Positions 27,434 to 36,035 of a stretch of 64,000 bases of DNA are shown piece after piece. Location of the stretch: positions 8,866,001 through 8,930,000 of the forward strand of contig NZ_CP109467.1 of the NCBI RefSeq assembly GCF_036227325.1, given 5' to 3'. The notes under the pieces are model-generated. The model did no database searches, was not told where the DNA came from, and saw nothing but the letters and a program-made list of their open reading frames with translations. Every line of letters begins with the position of its first letter. Position 1 is the stretch's first letter. The position numbers and the translations under genes were made by a program. The DNA is from Streptomyces sp. NBC_01465. GTDB lineage: Bacteria > Actinomycetota > Actinomycetes > Streptomycetales > Streptomycetaceae.

Positions 27434-27515
27434 AGGGCCCTCTCTTACTCGTCAGAAGATGTGCCGCAGGGCGCTCGGGCCTCGGCCGGACACGGCGGCA
27501 CCGTAGACGGTTGGC

Positions 27516-28070
27516 TCAGGCCCGTGTGACGGGCCTGGTCATCGATGCGAAGACGGGAGAATCCGGGAACGGCTGCTGGTCGCCGACCTTCCGGTATCCC
27601 CAAGCCTCATACACGGCTTGCACGGCACCATCTCCGGCCGCCGGGTTGACGAGGAGCGTGACGCGTTCCTCCGCACGATGGGAGAGCCAGGCCTCGTGGA
27701 GCTGCCAGGCGACACCGCGGCCGCGCCAGGGCTTACGGACGACGATCTCGTTCAGAGCGACGGTGCGCTTGCCGTCCTCGCTGGTGTAGCCGTCGGGAAG
27801 CTCGGTGATCATCGACGACCACCAGCGGGTGTCGGCGCCGAGCGGCACACCGAACGCGAAGCCCACCGGCTCACCCTCCTCGAACCCAACCGTGGCGGCC
27901 CAGCCGGGGCGGGAGGCGTAGCTGTTAAGGCGCTCGTTGAACCGCTCGACGTCGTAGAACGGGCCGGTGAGGTTGAAGTCCCTGTGACGTACCTCGGCAT
28001 GGATGTCGAGGAGATTCTGCCGGATGTCGTCCAACTGCTCGGCGGTGTAGTGACGAATCTCGACGGTCAC
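27516..28070 (-). CDS. GNAT family N-acetyltransferase
   Basis: 184 residues from GTG 28070, which overlaps the stop of the upstream regulator by 4 bp. GNAT signature: TVGFEEGEPVGFAFGVPL, ALNEIVVRKPWRGRGVAWQL (RGRGVA acetyl-CoA loop) and VYEAWGYRKVG. Paralogous in layout to the next gene. Co-translation with the XRE/TPR regulator suggests a shared control circuit. Confidence 0.87.
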   Translation of the reverse strand: MTVEIRHYTAEQLDDIRQNLLDIHAEVRHRDFNLTGPFYDVERFNERLNSYASRPGWAATVGFEEGEPVGFAFGVPLGADTRWWSSMITELPDGYTSEDGKRTVALNEIVVRKPWRGRGVAWQLHEAWLSHRAEERVTLLVNPAAGDGAVQAVYEAWGYRKVGDQQPFPDSPVFASMTRPVTRA

Positions 28071-29356
28071 AGGGGGCGCCCCTTTCTGCTGGTGTACTCG
28101 TCTGTCCATTGGCTGGCGGCCTGCGCACCGGGGGCTGTTCTGGTGAGCTCGTGGTTGAACGTGTGCAGTAGCTTCCCGGTCCGCCCGGTCAGTGAATCAC
28201 TGGCGTCATCAGGGAGTACAGAGGTGGCGGTCATGCAGGCCAGCTCGACGTCGCCTTGGCGGAGTTGTGCGAGGGCGAGGTGCGCGCCGTAGTACGTACG
28301 GTTGCGGAGGTACTCGGGGCGGAGGCGGGCGAGAGTGCGATGCAAATAGGCCTCGGACTGGTCGTGTTGGCCGAGGCGGGCCATGATCAGTGCGGACAGG
28401 CCGTCGAGTTCGGCGCGGTCGTAGAAGCCGACCCAGGTGGGGCGGGGGATGGATGGTTCGGCGCGGTCGAAGGCGTCGATGGCGTGGTCGAGGTTGCGCA
28501 TGGCGGCTGTGCGCTCCCCTGTTCCGGCCTGGATCCCGGCGAGGCGAGCGGCTGCGAGGGAGCGGAGCAGCGGGTCGCGGCGGCAGGCTGCGGAGGCCCG
28601 GCCGGCTTGGGCTGCGGCGAGTGCGTCTGGGTGGTGCTGCAGCTGGTAGGACAGGAGCGCTGCGTGTCCCCAGAGGCGGAGTTGCATTTCGGAGTTCCCG
28701 GACATGCCTGCGAGGCGCATGGCGCGCTCCAGGTGGCGTTGTGCGCGTTCTGGTTCGTGGGCGTCGACGGCTGCCCACAGGGCTGTGCCTGTGAAGGCGG
28801 CTCCCAGGTAGTAGAGACGGCTGCGTACGCGTTGGCTGGCTGATCCGACGGCTTGGAGCTCGTTGGCGTGGTGGGCGAAGGCCAGGGCGCGAGTTTCCAG
28901 GCTGATGGTCCCGCCGTGCGTGTTGTCCGAGGAGACGAGTTGCGCGAAGGCGCCTTCGAGGCGGTCGGCGTCGGACATGCCGACGCGAAGGGCGCTCGTG
29001 GTGGGGGCGGGTGGCAGGGCAGCTGCGGCGACCAGGCCGGTCGCGGTGCTGGCGAAGGTGCGTCGCCGCACGGGGTCCTCCGTTGGTGCAGGCGGGGCGG
29101 GTGCCGAAGGGCGCGGGGCCGGTTTGGTGAAGCCCAGCTCTACGGCGGAACAGCCGAATTCTTCTTCGAGGGCTCGCCGTTGTCTTCCTTGCGGCCATCG
29201 AGTTTTACCGGTCAGCCAGTTGCGGACGTGCCGGTCCTGGAGGGTGCCGGGCTTGCCGGTGAAGGAGGCGATCCGCTTGTTCAGGGCGTCGGCAAGCTCG
29301 TGCTGTTTCAGGCCGTCGGCATGCATGCGGGCTGCGAGTAACACATTCCCCGTCAT
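28067..29356 (-). CDS. XRE-type regulator with TPR-like C-terminus
   Basis: 429 residues from ATG 29356. The N-terminal helix-turn-helix (VLLAARMHADGLKQHELADA, RHVRNWLTGKTRWPQ) spans residues 5-65. A Pro/Ala linker and a TAT-like hydrophobic patch (RRRTFASTATGLVAAAALPP) precede about 300 residues of helical TPR-like repeats (LAFAHHANELQAV; ERAQRHLERAMRLAGM). Such regulators commonly sit beside streptomycete lanthipeptide clusters. A CGGTAA-n3-TTACCG palindrome 45 bp upstream is a likely operator. A 430-bp piece of a paralogue occurs at 42444-42873. Confidence 0.83.
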   Translation of the reverse strand: MTGNVLLAARMHADGLKQHELADALNKRIASFTGKPGTLQDRHVRNWLTGKTRWPQGRQRRALEEEFGCSAVELGFTKPAPRPSAPAPPAPTEDPVRRRTFASTATGLVAAAALPPAPTTSALRVGMSDADRLEGAFAQLVSSDNTHGGTISLETRALAFAHHANELQAVGSASQRVRSRLYYLGAAFTGTALWAAVDAHEPERAQRHLERAMRLAGMSGNSEMQLRLWGHAALLSYQLQHHPDALAAAQAGRASAACRRDPLLRSLAAARLAGIQAGTGERTAAMRNLDHAIDAFDRAEPSIPRPTWVGFYDRAELDGLSALIMARLGQHDQSEAYLHRTLARLRPEYLRNRTYYGAHLALAQLRQGDVELACMTATSVLPDDASDSLTGRTGKLLHTFNHELTRTAPGAQAASQWTDEYTSRKGRPL

Positions 29357-29400
29357 GCACACACGGTAGCGGCCTGTCTCGCGGCTTGTGACTTCAAAGA

Positions 29401-29415
29401 CGGTAAAAATTACCG
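29401..29415. promoter_or_regulatory. candidate operator in divergent promoter
   Basis: Perfect palindrome cggtaa-aaa-ttaccg in the 203-bp gap between the divergently transcribed XRE/TPR regulator and the ATPase gene. Half-site-like copies (ttttaccggtc near 29197, cggtag near 29364 and 29413) lie close by. It could be the regulator's own binding site. Confidence 0.5.
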
Positions 29416-29559
29416 GTAGTTGGAGTCTGCACGCCCCCTTCAATTGCCTGTCCGTGGCGGACCGGGACCGGTTCGCTATTGCTGTGCCTCATTCACGGGG
29501 CGCCTCTTGGAGACCCGACGGCAGGCGGCGGCAGAGCCGCCCGCCACAGAGGGGGAGTA

Positions 29560-30009
29560 ATGGCCGAGGCAACGACTGAGCCCCACCCGACCGTCACCGC
29601 AGCTGTGGTGCGGGAGCACGCGATGGCGCTTCCGATGCTCACCCGCTCGGTGGGTCTCAGCCGGATACAGGTTCGGCGGCTGCTGACGATGTGGAGCTGG
29701 TCCGGCGATGTCGAAGACGTCGTTCTTGTGGTCAGCGAGCTCGTAACGAACGCCATCAACCATGGTCGCGTGCACGGCGAGCTCCTCGACCTGCGCCTGG
29801 CTGTCTTGGAGGACGGCAGTCTTCTCGTCGATGTGTCCGACCCCGTGACGGCGTTCCCCAACTTCGACCGGGTGATCACCCCGGGTGACGAGGACGAGCA
29901 GGGCCGGGGCCTTCGGCTGGTTCGTGCGGTCGGCGCGGACCTGTGGTGGTTCCTGAGACAGGGCGCGGGCGGGAAGACCGTGCGGGTCCTCATGAGGCCG
30001 TTGGGCTGA
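29560..30009 (+). CDS. HATPase_c anti-sigma-like ATP-binding protein
   Basis: 149 residues from ATG 29560. The GHKL N-box is clear (VVLVVSELVTNAINHGRVHG), followed by LVDVSDPVTAFP (G1-like box) and GRGLRLVRAVGADLWWF (G2 box, GRGL). This is the RsbW-type kinase layout found throughout Streptomyces. It probably acts as an anti-sigma or switch protein beside the lanthipeptide genes. Followed by a strong hairpin, so it is transcribed apart from the precursor gene. Confidence 0.85.
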   Translation: MAEATTEPHPTVTAAVVREHAMALPMLTRSVGLSRIQVRRLLTMWSWSGDVEDVVLVVSELVTNAINHGRVHGELLDLRLAVLEDGSLLVDVSDPVTAFPNFDRVITPGDEDEQGRGLRLVRAVGADLWWFLRQGAGGKTVRVLMRPLG

Positions 30010-30027
30010 TCGGCGGGGGCTTGCGCA

Positions 30028-30073
30028 CCCGGCTGCGGGGAGCTTGAGGGCTTTCCCGTTCCCCGCAGCCGGG
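30028..30073. terminator. hairpin between ATPase and precursor genes
   Basis: A 14-bp perfect stem (cccggctgcgggga and its complement) with an 18-base loop, starting 19 bp after the ATPase stop. It is a probable terminator that isolates the lanthipeptide operon. Confidence 0.75.
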
Positions 30074-30141
30074 CGCGGAGGCCCGCGCCTTGCGGAACTC
30101 TCCCGGCGGTCACCGCTGACTTTCTGATGCAGGAGGAACTG

Positions 30142-30318
30142 ATGCTGGAACAGGCACTGCTGGACGCCCCGGCCAAGACCTCGCCCGACGTGTCGTCCCT
30201 GTTCAACCTGGGGGCTATCGAGATCACCGACGACCGCGGTGGACTCGCAGCCCTGTCGTGCGGAACGGACGACGGCTGCTCGGCGAGCTGCGCGTCGTCT
30301 TGCACCAGCGCCGTGTGA
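30142..30318 (+). CDS. lanA: class I lanthipeptide precursor, FxLD-type
   Basis: 58 residues from ATG 30142, chosen over ATG 30127 because the AGGAGGA ribosome-binding site lies inside the longer version. The leader has an FxLD-box-like FNLG (residues 21-24). The core after Gly33-Gly34 is rich in Ser/Thr and has Cys40, 46, 50 and 54 (SCGTDDGCSASCASSC), suited to four thioether rings. Asp44-Gly45 is an ideal aspartimide/isoaspartate site for the PCMT-like enzymes downstream. No transporter or protease gene is seen nearby. Confidence 0.82.
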   Translation: MLEQALLDAPAKTSPDVSSLFNLGAIEITDDRGGLAALSCGTDDGCSASCASSCTSAV

Positions 30319-30329
30319 CACCGCTCCGC

Positions 30330-30360
30330 CCCAGGGACCGAGGCCACCTCGGTCCCTGGG
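30330..30360. terminator. attenuator hairpin between lanA and lanB
   Basis: A 14-bp perfect stem (cccagggaccgagg) with a 3-base loop, 12 bp after the lanA stop and 32 bp before lanB. It probably allows partial readthrough so the precursor is made in excess of the dehydratase. Confidence 0.8.
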
Positions 30361-30391
30361 CCTTTCCATCGGACACGAGGCTGGAGGATCT

Positions 30392-33300
30392 ATGGGTGGC
30401 GGCACGTACTACCGGCACACGGGGGTGGCACTGCTCCGGGCAGCTGTGACACCACTGACCGAGACCCCGCAGCGGTGGCCGGACATGGCTGATCCGGCGG
30501 ACTGCCGGACGTGGCTGGCGCAGGTCTGGGGCGCCTCCAGCTTCGCGGCATCCGTACGCGATGCCAGCGTCTGGCTTGCCGAACGGGTCGAAACGATCCT
30601 GGGCGGCGAGGACGTGCCGCTGAAGGCGGTCCACAGTGTCGTGTTGTCGGTCGCCCGGTATCACCTGCGCGCCACGGGGCGGCCCACTCCCTTCGGCGGG
30701 TTCGCCGGCGTCGCTGACGTGACGGTCGGGGAGAGGGCCGAAGTGCGCTGGGGGCAGGAGCATCGGTCGATTGCGCGCGCGGACACGCAGTGGCTGGCAT
30801 CCGTGGTCGACCGTGTCGAGGCGCTGCCGGAGCTGCTGGAGCGCACGGAGGTCGTCTTCAACAACCTGGCGGCTGCCCGAGGTTCGCGCCTTGAGGTTCC
30901 GCGGAGCGGCACGGACAGGACCTCGATCAGGTTCACGCCCGTTGTCCGTGCCGTACGCGAGGCTGCGCAGGGCCCGGTCGGGTTCTCGCTCTTGGGGGAC
31001 AAGGTTGCCGCGGCCTTCGGGGCGGAGCGGGCGACGGTGGTCGCGATGCTCACGGAACTGGTCCAGCGCGGGTTCCTCATCACTCGATATCGCGCCCCGC
31101 TCACCGTCACGGCCCCTCTCGCCTACGTGATCGCACAGCTGCGCCAGGTGGGCGCCGACGAAATCCCTGCCGCAGGCCCGACGCTCCGGATTCTCGAAGC
31201 AGCGGACTTTGGGTTACGCCGGCACAACGAACACAGCAGCAACCAAGCCGAATTGAGGAGGCGCCTGGCCGCCGGTATGCGGGAAGGCTCCTCGGCGGGG
31301 CGCAGCCCGCTGGCCGTCGATCTCCGGCTGGACTGCACGGTGGAGATCCCGCGACAGGTCGCCTGGGAGATGGAACGAGCTGCGCATGTTCTGCTGCGTC
31401 TCACCCGGCAGCCGACCGGGCAGGCGGTCTGGGCGCAGTACTTCACGGAGTTCTGGGAGCGGTATGGGACAGGAACCCTGGTCCCGGTCAATGAGGTCAT
31501 CGACCCAGCCGCGGGGCTCGGCTTCCCCGCCGAGTACCCCGGAAGCACCCGGACGTCTCCCGCCAGCAGGACCTCGGAGCGCGACGAACAGCTGCTCGCG
31601 CTGGCCTGGCAGGCAACCGTAGAGCGGTCCGGCGAGGTCATCCTGACCGATCAGCTGGTCGACGAACTCGCCGCGGACCGACTCGACGAACGGCGCATCC
31701 CCCCGCATGTCGAGATGGCCACCCGCGTGCACGCCGTAAGCGTGGAGGCCCTGACGCGCGGCCAGTTCACCCTTGCCGTCGCCCCGGCCAGGAGCGCGGG
31801 AACACTCACCTCGCGCTTCACCACAACGGCAGCCGGCTCGGGACTGCGGGAGGTGTTCCGGACGGTGCCCACCGAGGTTCACGGGGCGTTGCCAGTTCAG
31901 ATGTCGTTCCCCCCGGTCTTCCCCCACTCGGAGAACATCGCGCGCATCCCCGCCTACCTTCCGCATGTTGTCTCCCTCGGCGAGCACCGGCCGGCGGGCG
32001 GCACCGAGGAGCCGGAGGTCATTCCCCTGGACGATCTGGCGATCACCGCGACCCATAACCGGCTGTATCTGGTGAGCTGCTCGCGCCAGCAGGTCATCGA
32101 AACTCAGGTGTTCCATGCGCTCGCGCTCGACAAGCAGCCGCCGCCACTCGCCCGGTTCCTCACCAACCTGAACCGGGCGTTCTCACCCGCGTGGACAGGC
32201 TTCGACTGGGGGCCCGTCGCGTTCAAGCTGCTCTACCTGCCTAGGGTTCGATATGGGCGCACCGTGCTGAGCCCGGCCCGATGGCAGCTCTCACCAGACA
32301 CGCTTCCCTCCGCAGAGGGTGAGGCCCAGTGGTGTGCAGTGTTCAACAGGTGGCGTCAGCAGTGGAATTGTCCGCGCGATGTCGAGCTCCGCGACGAGGA
32401 GCGGTGCCTGCGCCTGGACCTCGATGTCCCCCTGCACCAGCGGATCCTTCGGACCCAGCTTGCCCGGTCGGGGACCGCGGTCCTGACGGAGGCGGCCGAC
32501 GCGGACGCCTACGGGTGGATCGGCGGGCACGTCCACGAGGTCGCCATGCCCCTGGTCAGGAAAGGGCCGCCCGCACAGTCCCCGCTCACTGGCCGCCGGT
32601 TGCCATTGAGCGCGAACTGCTTGCTCGGGTGGATGCCCGGAGCCCCGTCCACGCCGTGGATCAACGTGAAGGTGTTCACGCACCCCGACTACATGGACGA
32701 GATCATCACCGAGGGCCTGCCGCGTCTGCTCGCCGAGCTGGGAGTCGACCCGGAGTACTGGTTCCTCCGCTACCGAAGCCCGCACGAGAGCGACCACCTC
32801 CGGTTGAGGCTGCGCACCCACACCGCCGAGCAGTACGCCCTGTACGCGGCCCAGCTCGGGGCCTGGGCGGAGAAACTACGTGCGCAGGGCATGACGCACC
32901 GCCTCACCCTCGACGTGTACAGCCCCGAGACGGGCCGCTACGGCACGGGGGAGACCCTGGGCGCGGCCGAGACGGTGTTCGCCGCCGACTCCCGGACCGT
33001 CGCCGCCTCCCTACACCACCTTCCATCCGACCGTTTCAACCCGGCCGCATTGGCCGCGGTCAACATGGTGAACATCGCCCGGGGACTGCTGGGCGCGGAC
33101 GCCGGACTCCGCTGGATGGCGAACCACCCTGTTCCGGCCGGCACACCTACCGAGAGCAGGGCTGCGACGCTGGCCGTGATTCTCGCCGAGCACACTGAGC
33201 TGTGGCAGGCGCCGGGAATGCCCGCCGCCGTCACGGACGCCTGGTACGAACGATCCAACGCCCTTGCCACCTACGGTCATCATCTCGATGACGACCAGCT

Positions 33301-33436
33301 CCCGGCCGTGCTGGAGTCTCTGCTGCACATGCACCACAACCGGGCCCTCGGTATCGACCCAGCCGGAGAGAAATCGTGCCGTCACCTGGCCTTCAAGGTC
33401 GCGCGAGCTCTTCGCGCCCGGACGGAGACCAGATGA
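30392..33436 (+). CDS. lanB: class I lanthipeptide dehydratase LanB, full length
   Basis: 1014 residues from ATG 30392, with GGAGG 7 bp upstream. The N-terminal glutamylation domain spans about 1-700 (TPFGGFAGVADVTVGERAEV; RFTPVVRAVREA; ARFLTNLNRAFSPAWTGFDW). The C-terminal elimination (SpaB_C) domain spans about 750-1010, with WINVKVFTHPDYMDE, YWFLRYRSPHESDHLRLRLR and LDVYSPETGRYG. Single-chain LanB enzymes use glutamyl-tRNA to dehydrate Ser/Thr of the core. It overlaps lanC by 4 bp. Confidence 0.93.
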   Translation: MGGGTYYRHTGVALLRAAVTPLTETPQRWPDMADPADCRTWLAQVWGASSFAASVRDASVWLAERVETILGGEDVPLKAVHSVVLSVARYHLRATGRPTPFGGFAGVADVTVGERAEVRWGQEHRSIARADTQWLASVVDRVEALPELLERTEVVFNNLAAARGSRLEVPRSGTDRTSIRFTPVVRAVREAAQGPVGFSLLGDKVAAAFGAERATVVAMLTELVQRGFLITRYRAPLTVTAPLAYVIAQLRQVGADEIPAAGPTLRILEAADFGLRRHNEHSSNQAELRRRLAAGMREGSSAGRSPLAVDLRLDCTVEIPRQVAWEMERAAHVLLRLTRQPTGQAVWAQYFTEFWERYGTGTLVPVNEVIDPAAGLGFPAEYPGSTRTSPASRTSERDEQLLALAWQATVERSGEVILTDQLVDELAADRLDERRIPPHVEMATRVHAVSVEALTRGQFTLAVAPARSAGTLTSRFTTTAAGSGLREVFRTVPTEVHGALPVQMSFPPVFPHSENIARIPAYLPHVVSLGEHRPAGGTEEPEVIPLDDLAITATHNRLYLVSCSRQQVIETQVFHALALDKQPPPLARFLTNLNRAFSPAWTGFDWGPVAFKLLYLPRVRYGRTVLSPARWQLSPDTLPSAEGEAQWCAVFNRWRQQWNCPRDVELRDEERCLRLDLDVPLHQRILRTQLARSGTAVLTEAADADAYGWIGGHVHEVAMPLVRKGPPAQSPLTGRRLPLSANCLLGWMPGAPSTPWINVKVFTHPDYMDEIITEGLPRLLAELGVDPEYWFLRYRSPHESDHLRLRLRTHTAEQYALYAAQLGAWAEKLRAQGMTHRLTLDVYSPETGRYGTGETLGAAETVFAADSRTVAASLHHLPSDRFNPAALAAVNMVNIARGLLGADAGLRWMANHPVPAGTPTESRAATLAVILAEHTELWQAPGMPAAVTDAWYERSNALATYGHHLDDDQLPAVLESLLHMHHNRALGIDPAGEKSCRHLAFKVARALRARTETR

Positions 33437-34620
33437 TCACCCAACGTCCGTCACACCAGGTTGATTTCGCCCCGCAGTGGGCGCAGTCCCTCGACGTGGG
33501 GGCGGCAGGCATCGCGCTGTGGCACCTGGAGAACGTCCGCACCGGCGCGGGTGACTGGGAGACCGCGCACGAGTGGGCGGCCGCCATGGTCCGCCATCCC
33601 GTGATCGCACACCCGGACATCTGCAGCCTGTACGGCGGTGCCCCCGCCGTCGCATTCGTCATGAACGCCGCCGACCAACCCCTCTACACCCCTGCGCTCG
33701 AAGCACTCGACCCGCACATCACCGCCCTGATCCGCCGACGCCTGGCCGCCGCCCACCAGCGCATTGACGACCAGCAGCTCCCCGCCCTGCGCGAGTACGA
33801 CCTGATCGGCGGACTCACCGGGCTCGGCGCGTACGCCCTCCTTAGGCACGGCGACAGCGACATCGTGCACAGCGTGCTGTCCTATCTCGTACGACTCACC
33901 CATCCCCTGGCCACCACCACCGGCACACTGCCGGGTTGGTGGTGCGGCAACGCCCCCGACACGAGCACACCGGAAGCCTGGGACGGCGGTCACGGCGACC
34001 TAGGAATCTCCCACGGAATTACCGGCCCCCTCGCACTGCTGGCGACCGCACACCGCAGAGGCATTACTGTCCCCGGTCTGCCTGAAGCGATGATCAGGAT
34101 CTGTCACTGGCTCGACCAGTGGCAGACCGGACAGGGAGCGGCCGCGTGGTGGCCTGGCGCGATCAGCCGCCGTGAAGCCGCCGACTGGACACTCCACCAG
34201 CCGGGTCCATCCCGTCCCTCCTGGTGCTACGGCACCCCGGGCATTGCCCGCGCCCAGCAGCTCGCCGCCCTCGCGCTTGGTGACCGCCGCCGCCAACAGC
34301 TCGCCGAGACCGCCCTCGCCGGCTGCCTGGCCGACGAACGGCAACTCGCGCAGATCCGCGATCTGTCGCTGTGCCACGGCTGGGCCGGACTCATACAGAG
34401 CGTGTGGCGGTGCGCCGCTGACGCAGGCCGCGACAGCCCGCTCGCCACACGCCTCCCTTACCTGCACAGCCTCATGGACCAGCACCAGGCCCTCCACGGC
34501 CTTCCCGCCGACGCAGGGCTCCTGAACGGCACTGCTGGTGTGCACCTGGCCCGGCACACGACCACCACCAACTTCGCACCGCTCACCCGCTGGGACGCCT
34601 GTCTGCTCCTCGCCGGATGA
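33433..34620 (+). CDS. lanC: lanthipeptide cyclase LanC
   Basis: 395 residues, ATG 33433 overlapping the lanB stop. The alpha-toroid LanC pattern is present with the zinc ligands in SWCYGTPGIARAQQLAALAL (Cys265) and LCHGWAGL (Cys314, His315), plus GLTGLGAYALLR and DLGISHGITGPLALLA. It adds core Cys to dehydrated residues to form thioether rings. Usual length for the family. Confidence 0.92.
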   Translation: MITQRPSHQVDFAPQWAQSLDVGAAGIALWHLENVRTGAGDWETAHEWAAAMVRHPVIAHPDICSLYGGAPAVAFVMNAADQPLYTPALEALDPHITALIRRRLAAAHQRIDDQQLPALREYDLIGGLTGLGAYALLRHGDSDIVHSVLSYLVRLTHPLATTTGTLPGWWCGNAPDTSTPEAWDGGHGDLGISHGITGPLALLATAHRRGITVPGLPEAMIRICHWLDQWQTGQGAAAWWPGAISRREAADWTLHQPGPSRPSWCYGTPGIARAQQLAALALGDRRRQQLAETALAGCLADERQLAQIRDLSLCHGWAGLIQSVWRCAADAGRDSPLATRLPYLHSLMDQHQALHGLPADAGLLNGTAGVHLARHTTTTNFAPLTRWDACLLLAG

Positions 34621-34661
34621 CCGGCCGCCCGTTTCAACCCTTCGCGGAAGGACCCGCCCTC

Positions 34662-35873
34662 ATGACCACCCCGCCCGCCGCCCCTACCGCCGACGAACTG
34701 CGCAACCAGCTCGTCGACAGCCTCCTCACCTACCGCAAGATGTCGCCCGCCGTCGAAGAGGCCATGCGCACCGTCCCGCGGGAAGCCCACCTGCCCGGGG
34801 TGCGCCTGAAGAAGGCCTACGCCAACGAGGCGATCACCATCAAAGACAACCCCACCGGCCCACAGCCCCTGTCCTGCGCGTCCGTGCCATCCGTCGTCGC
34901 CCTGATGCTGGAGCAACTCGACATCCACCCCGGCGACCACATCCAGGAGATCGGCGCGGGCACCGGCTACAACGCCGCCCTCCTGGCCCACCTCACCGGA
35001 CCGACGGGGGAAGTCACCACCATCGACATCGACGCCGACGTGACCGCCCACGCAAGGACGGCCCTCGACGCCACCGGCCACCACCGCATCCACGTCGTCA
35101 CCCGCGACGGCGCCGAAGGAGCCCCCGAGTACGCCCCGTACCAGCGGATGACCGCCACAGTCGGCGTGTGGGACATCCCCGGCCCCTGGTGGGAGCAGCT
35201 CACCGACGGCGGCCGGCTCGTCCTCCCGCTCAGGTGGCGAGGACAGACCCGATCAGTCGCCTTCACCCGCCACGGAGACCGCATGGTCTCCGACTCGGTG
35301 GAACTCTGCGGCTTCGTCCCCATGATCGGCCAGGACGGCGAGAAGCAGGGATCCGTCGACAAGGACGGGCACATCACCTTGTACTGGGATGCCGACCAGC
35401 CCATCAACCCCGCCGCGCTGTCCGGCCTGACCGACGCCCCCTTCACAGCGGTCTGGACGGATGCCACGGTCGGCGGGGAGGAGTCCTTCGACGGGATCTG
35501 GCTGCGCCTGACGGCAACCGACCCTGCGACCTGCCGTATCGAGACGAAGCCCGAGGCGGTCGAAGCCGGCCTGCGCCGACCCGCGATCCCCAGCCGCACA
35601 CCCGCCCTCGTCGAGGGCGACTCGATGGCCTACCTGATCCTGGACCGGGTGACGCAGCCTGGCGCACCACTGCACCGGCTCGGTGCGATCGGCTACGGCC
35701 CGGCAGGGGAAGACCTCGCCCGCCGACTGTGCGCCCAGATCACAGCCTGGAGCCTTCAGCGCGCCGCTCGGCCCACCATTACCGCGTACCCCGCAGGCAC
35801 CTCTGACGATCAGCTGACCGAGGGCTTCGTCATCGACAAGCCGTCCGTACGGTTGGCCCTCGCATATCCGTGA
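34662..35873 (+). CDS. PCMT-like O-methyltransferase of lanthipeptide cluster (first copy)
   Basis: 403 residues from ATG 34662, preferred over ATG 34617 because GGAAGGA precedes it. The protein L-isoaspartate methyltransferase fold is visible: VPREAHLPGV, a SAM-binding motif I IQEIGAGTGYNAALL (~93-107), VTTIDIDADVT, then TATVGVWDIPGPWW. An extra C-terminal domain of ~190 residues is shared with the next gene. Homologues in class I lanthipeptide clusters methylate a core Asp, leading to isoaspartate. The target is likely in the Asp43-Asp44-Gly45 segment. Confidence 0.85.
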   Translation: MTTPPAAPTADELRNQLVDSLLTYRKMSPAVEEAMRTVPREAHLPGVRLKKAYANEAITIKDNPTGPQPLSCASVPSVVALMLEQLDIHPGDHIQEIGAGTGYNAALLAHLTGPTGEVTTIDIDADVTAHARTALDATGHHRIHVVTRDGAEGAPEYAPYQRMTATVGVWDIPGPWWEQLTDGGRLVLPLRWRGQTRSVAFTRHGDRMVSDSVELCGFVPMIGQDGEKQGSVDKDGHITLYWDADQPINPAALSGLTDAPFTAVWTDATVGGEESFDGIWLRLTATDPATCRIETKPEAVEAGLRRPAIPSRTPALVEGDSMAYLILDRVTQPGAPLHRLGAIGYGPAGEDLARRLCAQITAWSLQRAARPTITAYPAGTSDDQLTEGFVIDKPSVRLALAYP

Positions 35874-36035
35874 TCGTTGCTCGGTAGGCGGAGGTTGGGA
35901 CGGCTCATCACGAGGAGGGCCGTCCCAGCGTCGTCGTGGTGCCGCGTGATCTTCCACCGGGAGTCCATACCCGGGGACGCCCCACGAAGCGCCCGAAATG
36001 AACCCGCTTACCCCACTACCGTCAGGCCAGTGACC

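Noticed and set aside
27059..27529. Plus-strand frame across the first GNAT gene
   Set aside because: Antisense to a gene with clear acetyl-CoA motifs; no start signal.
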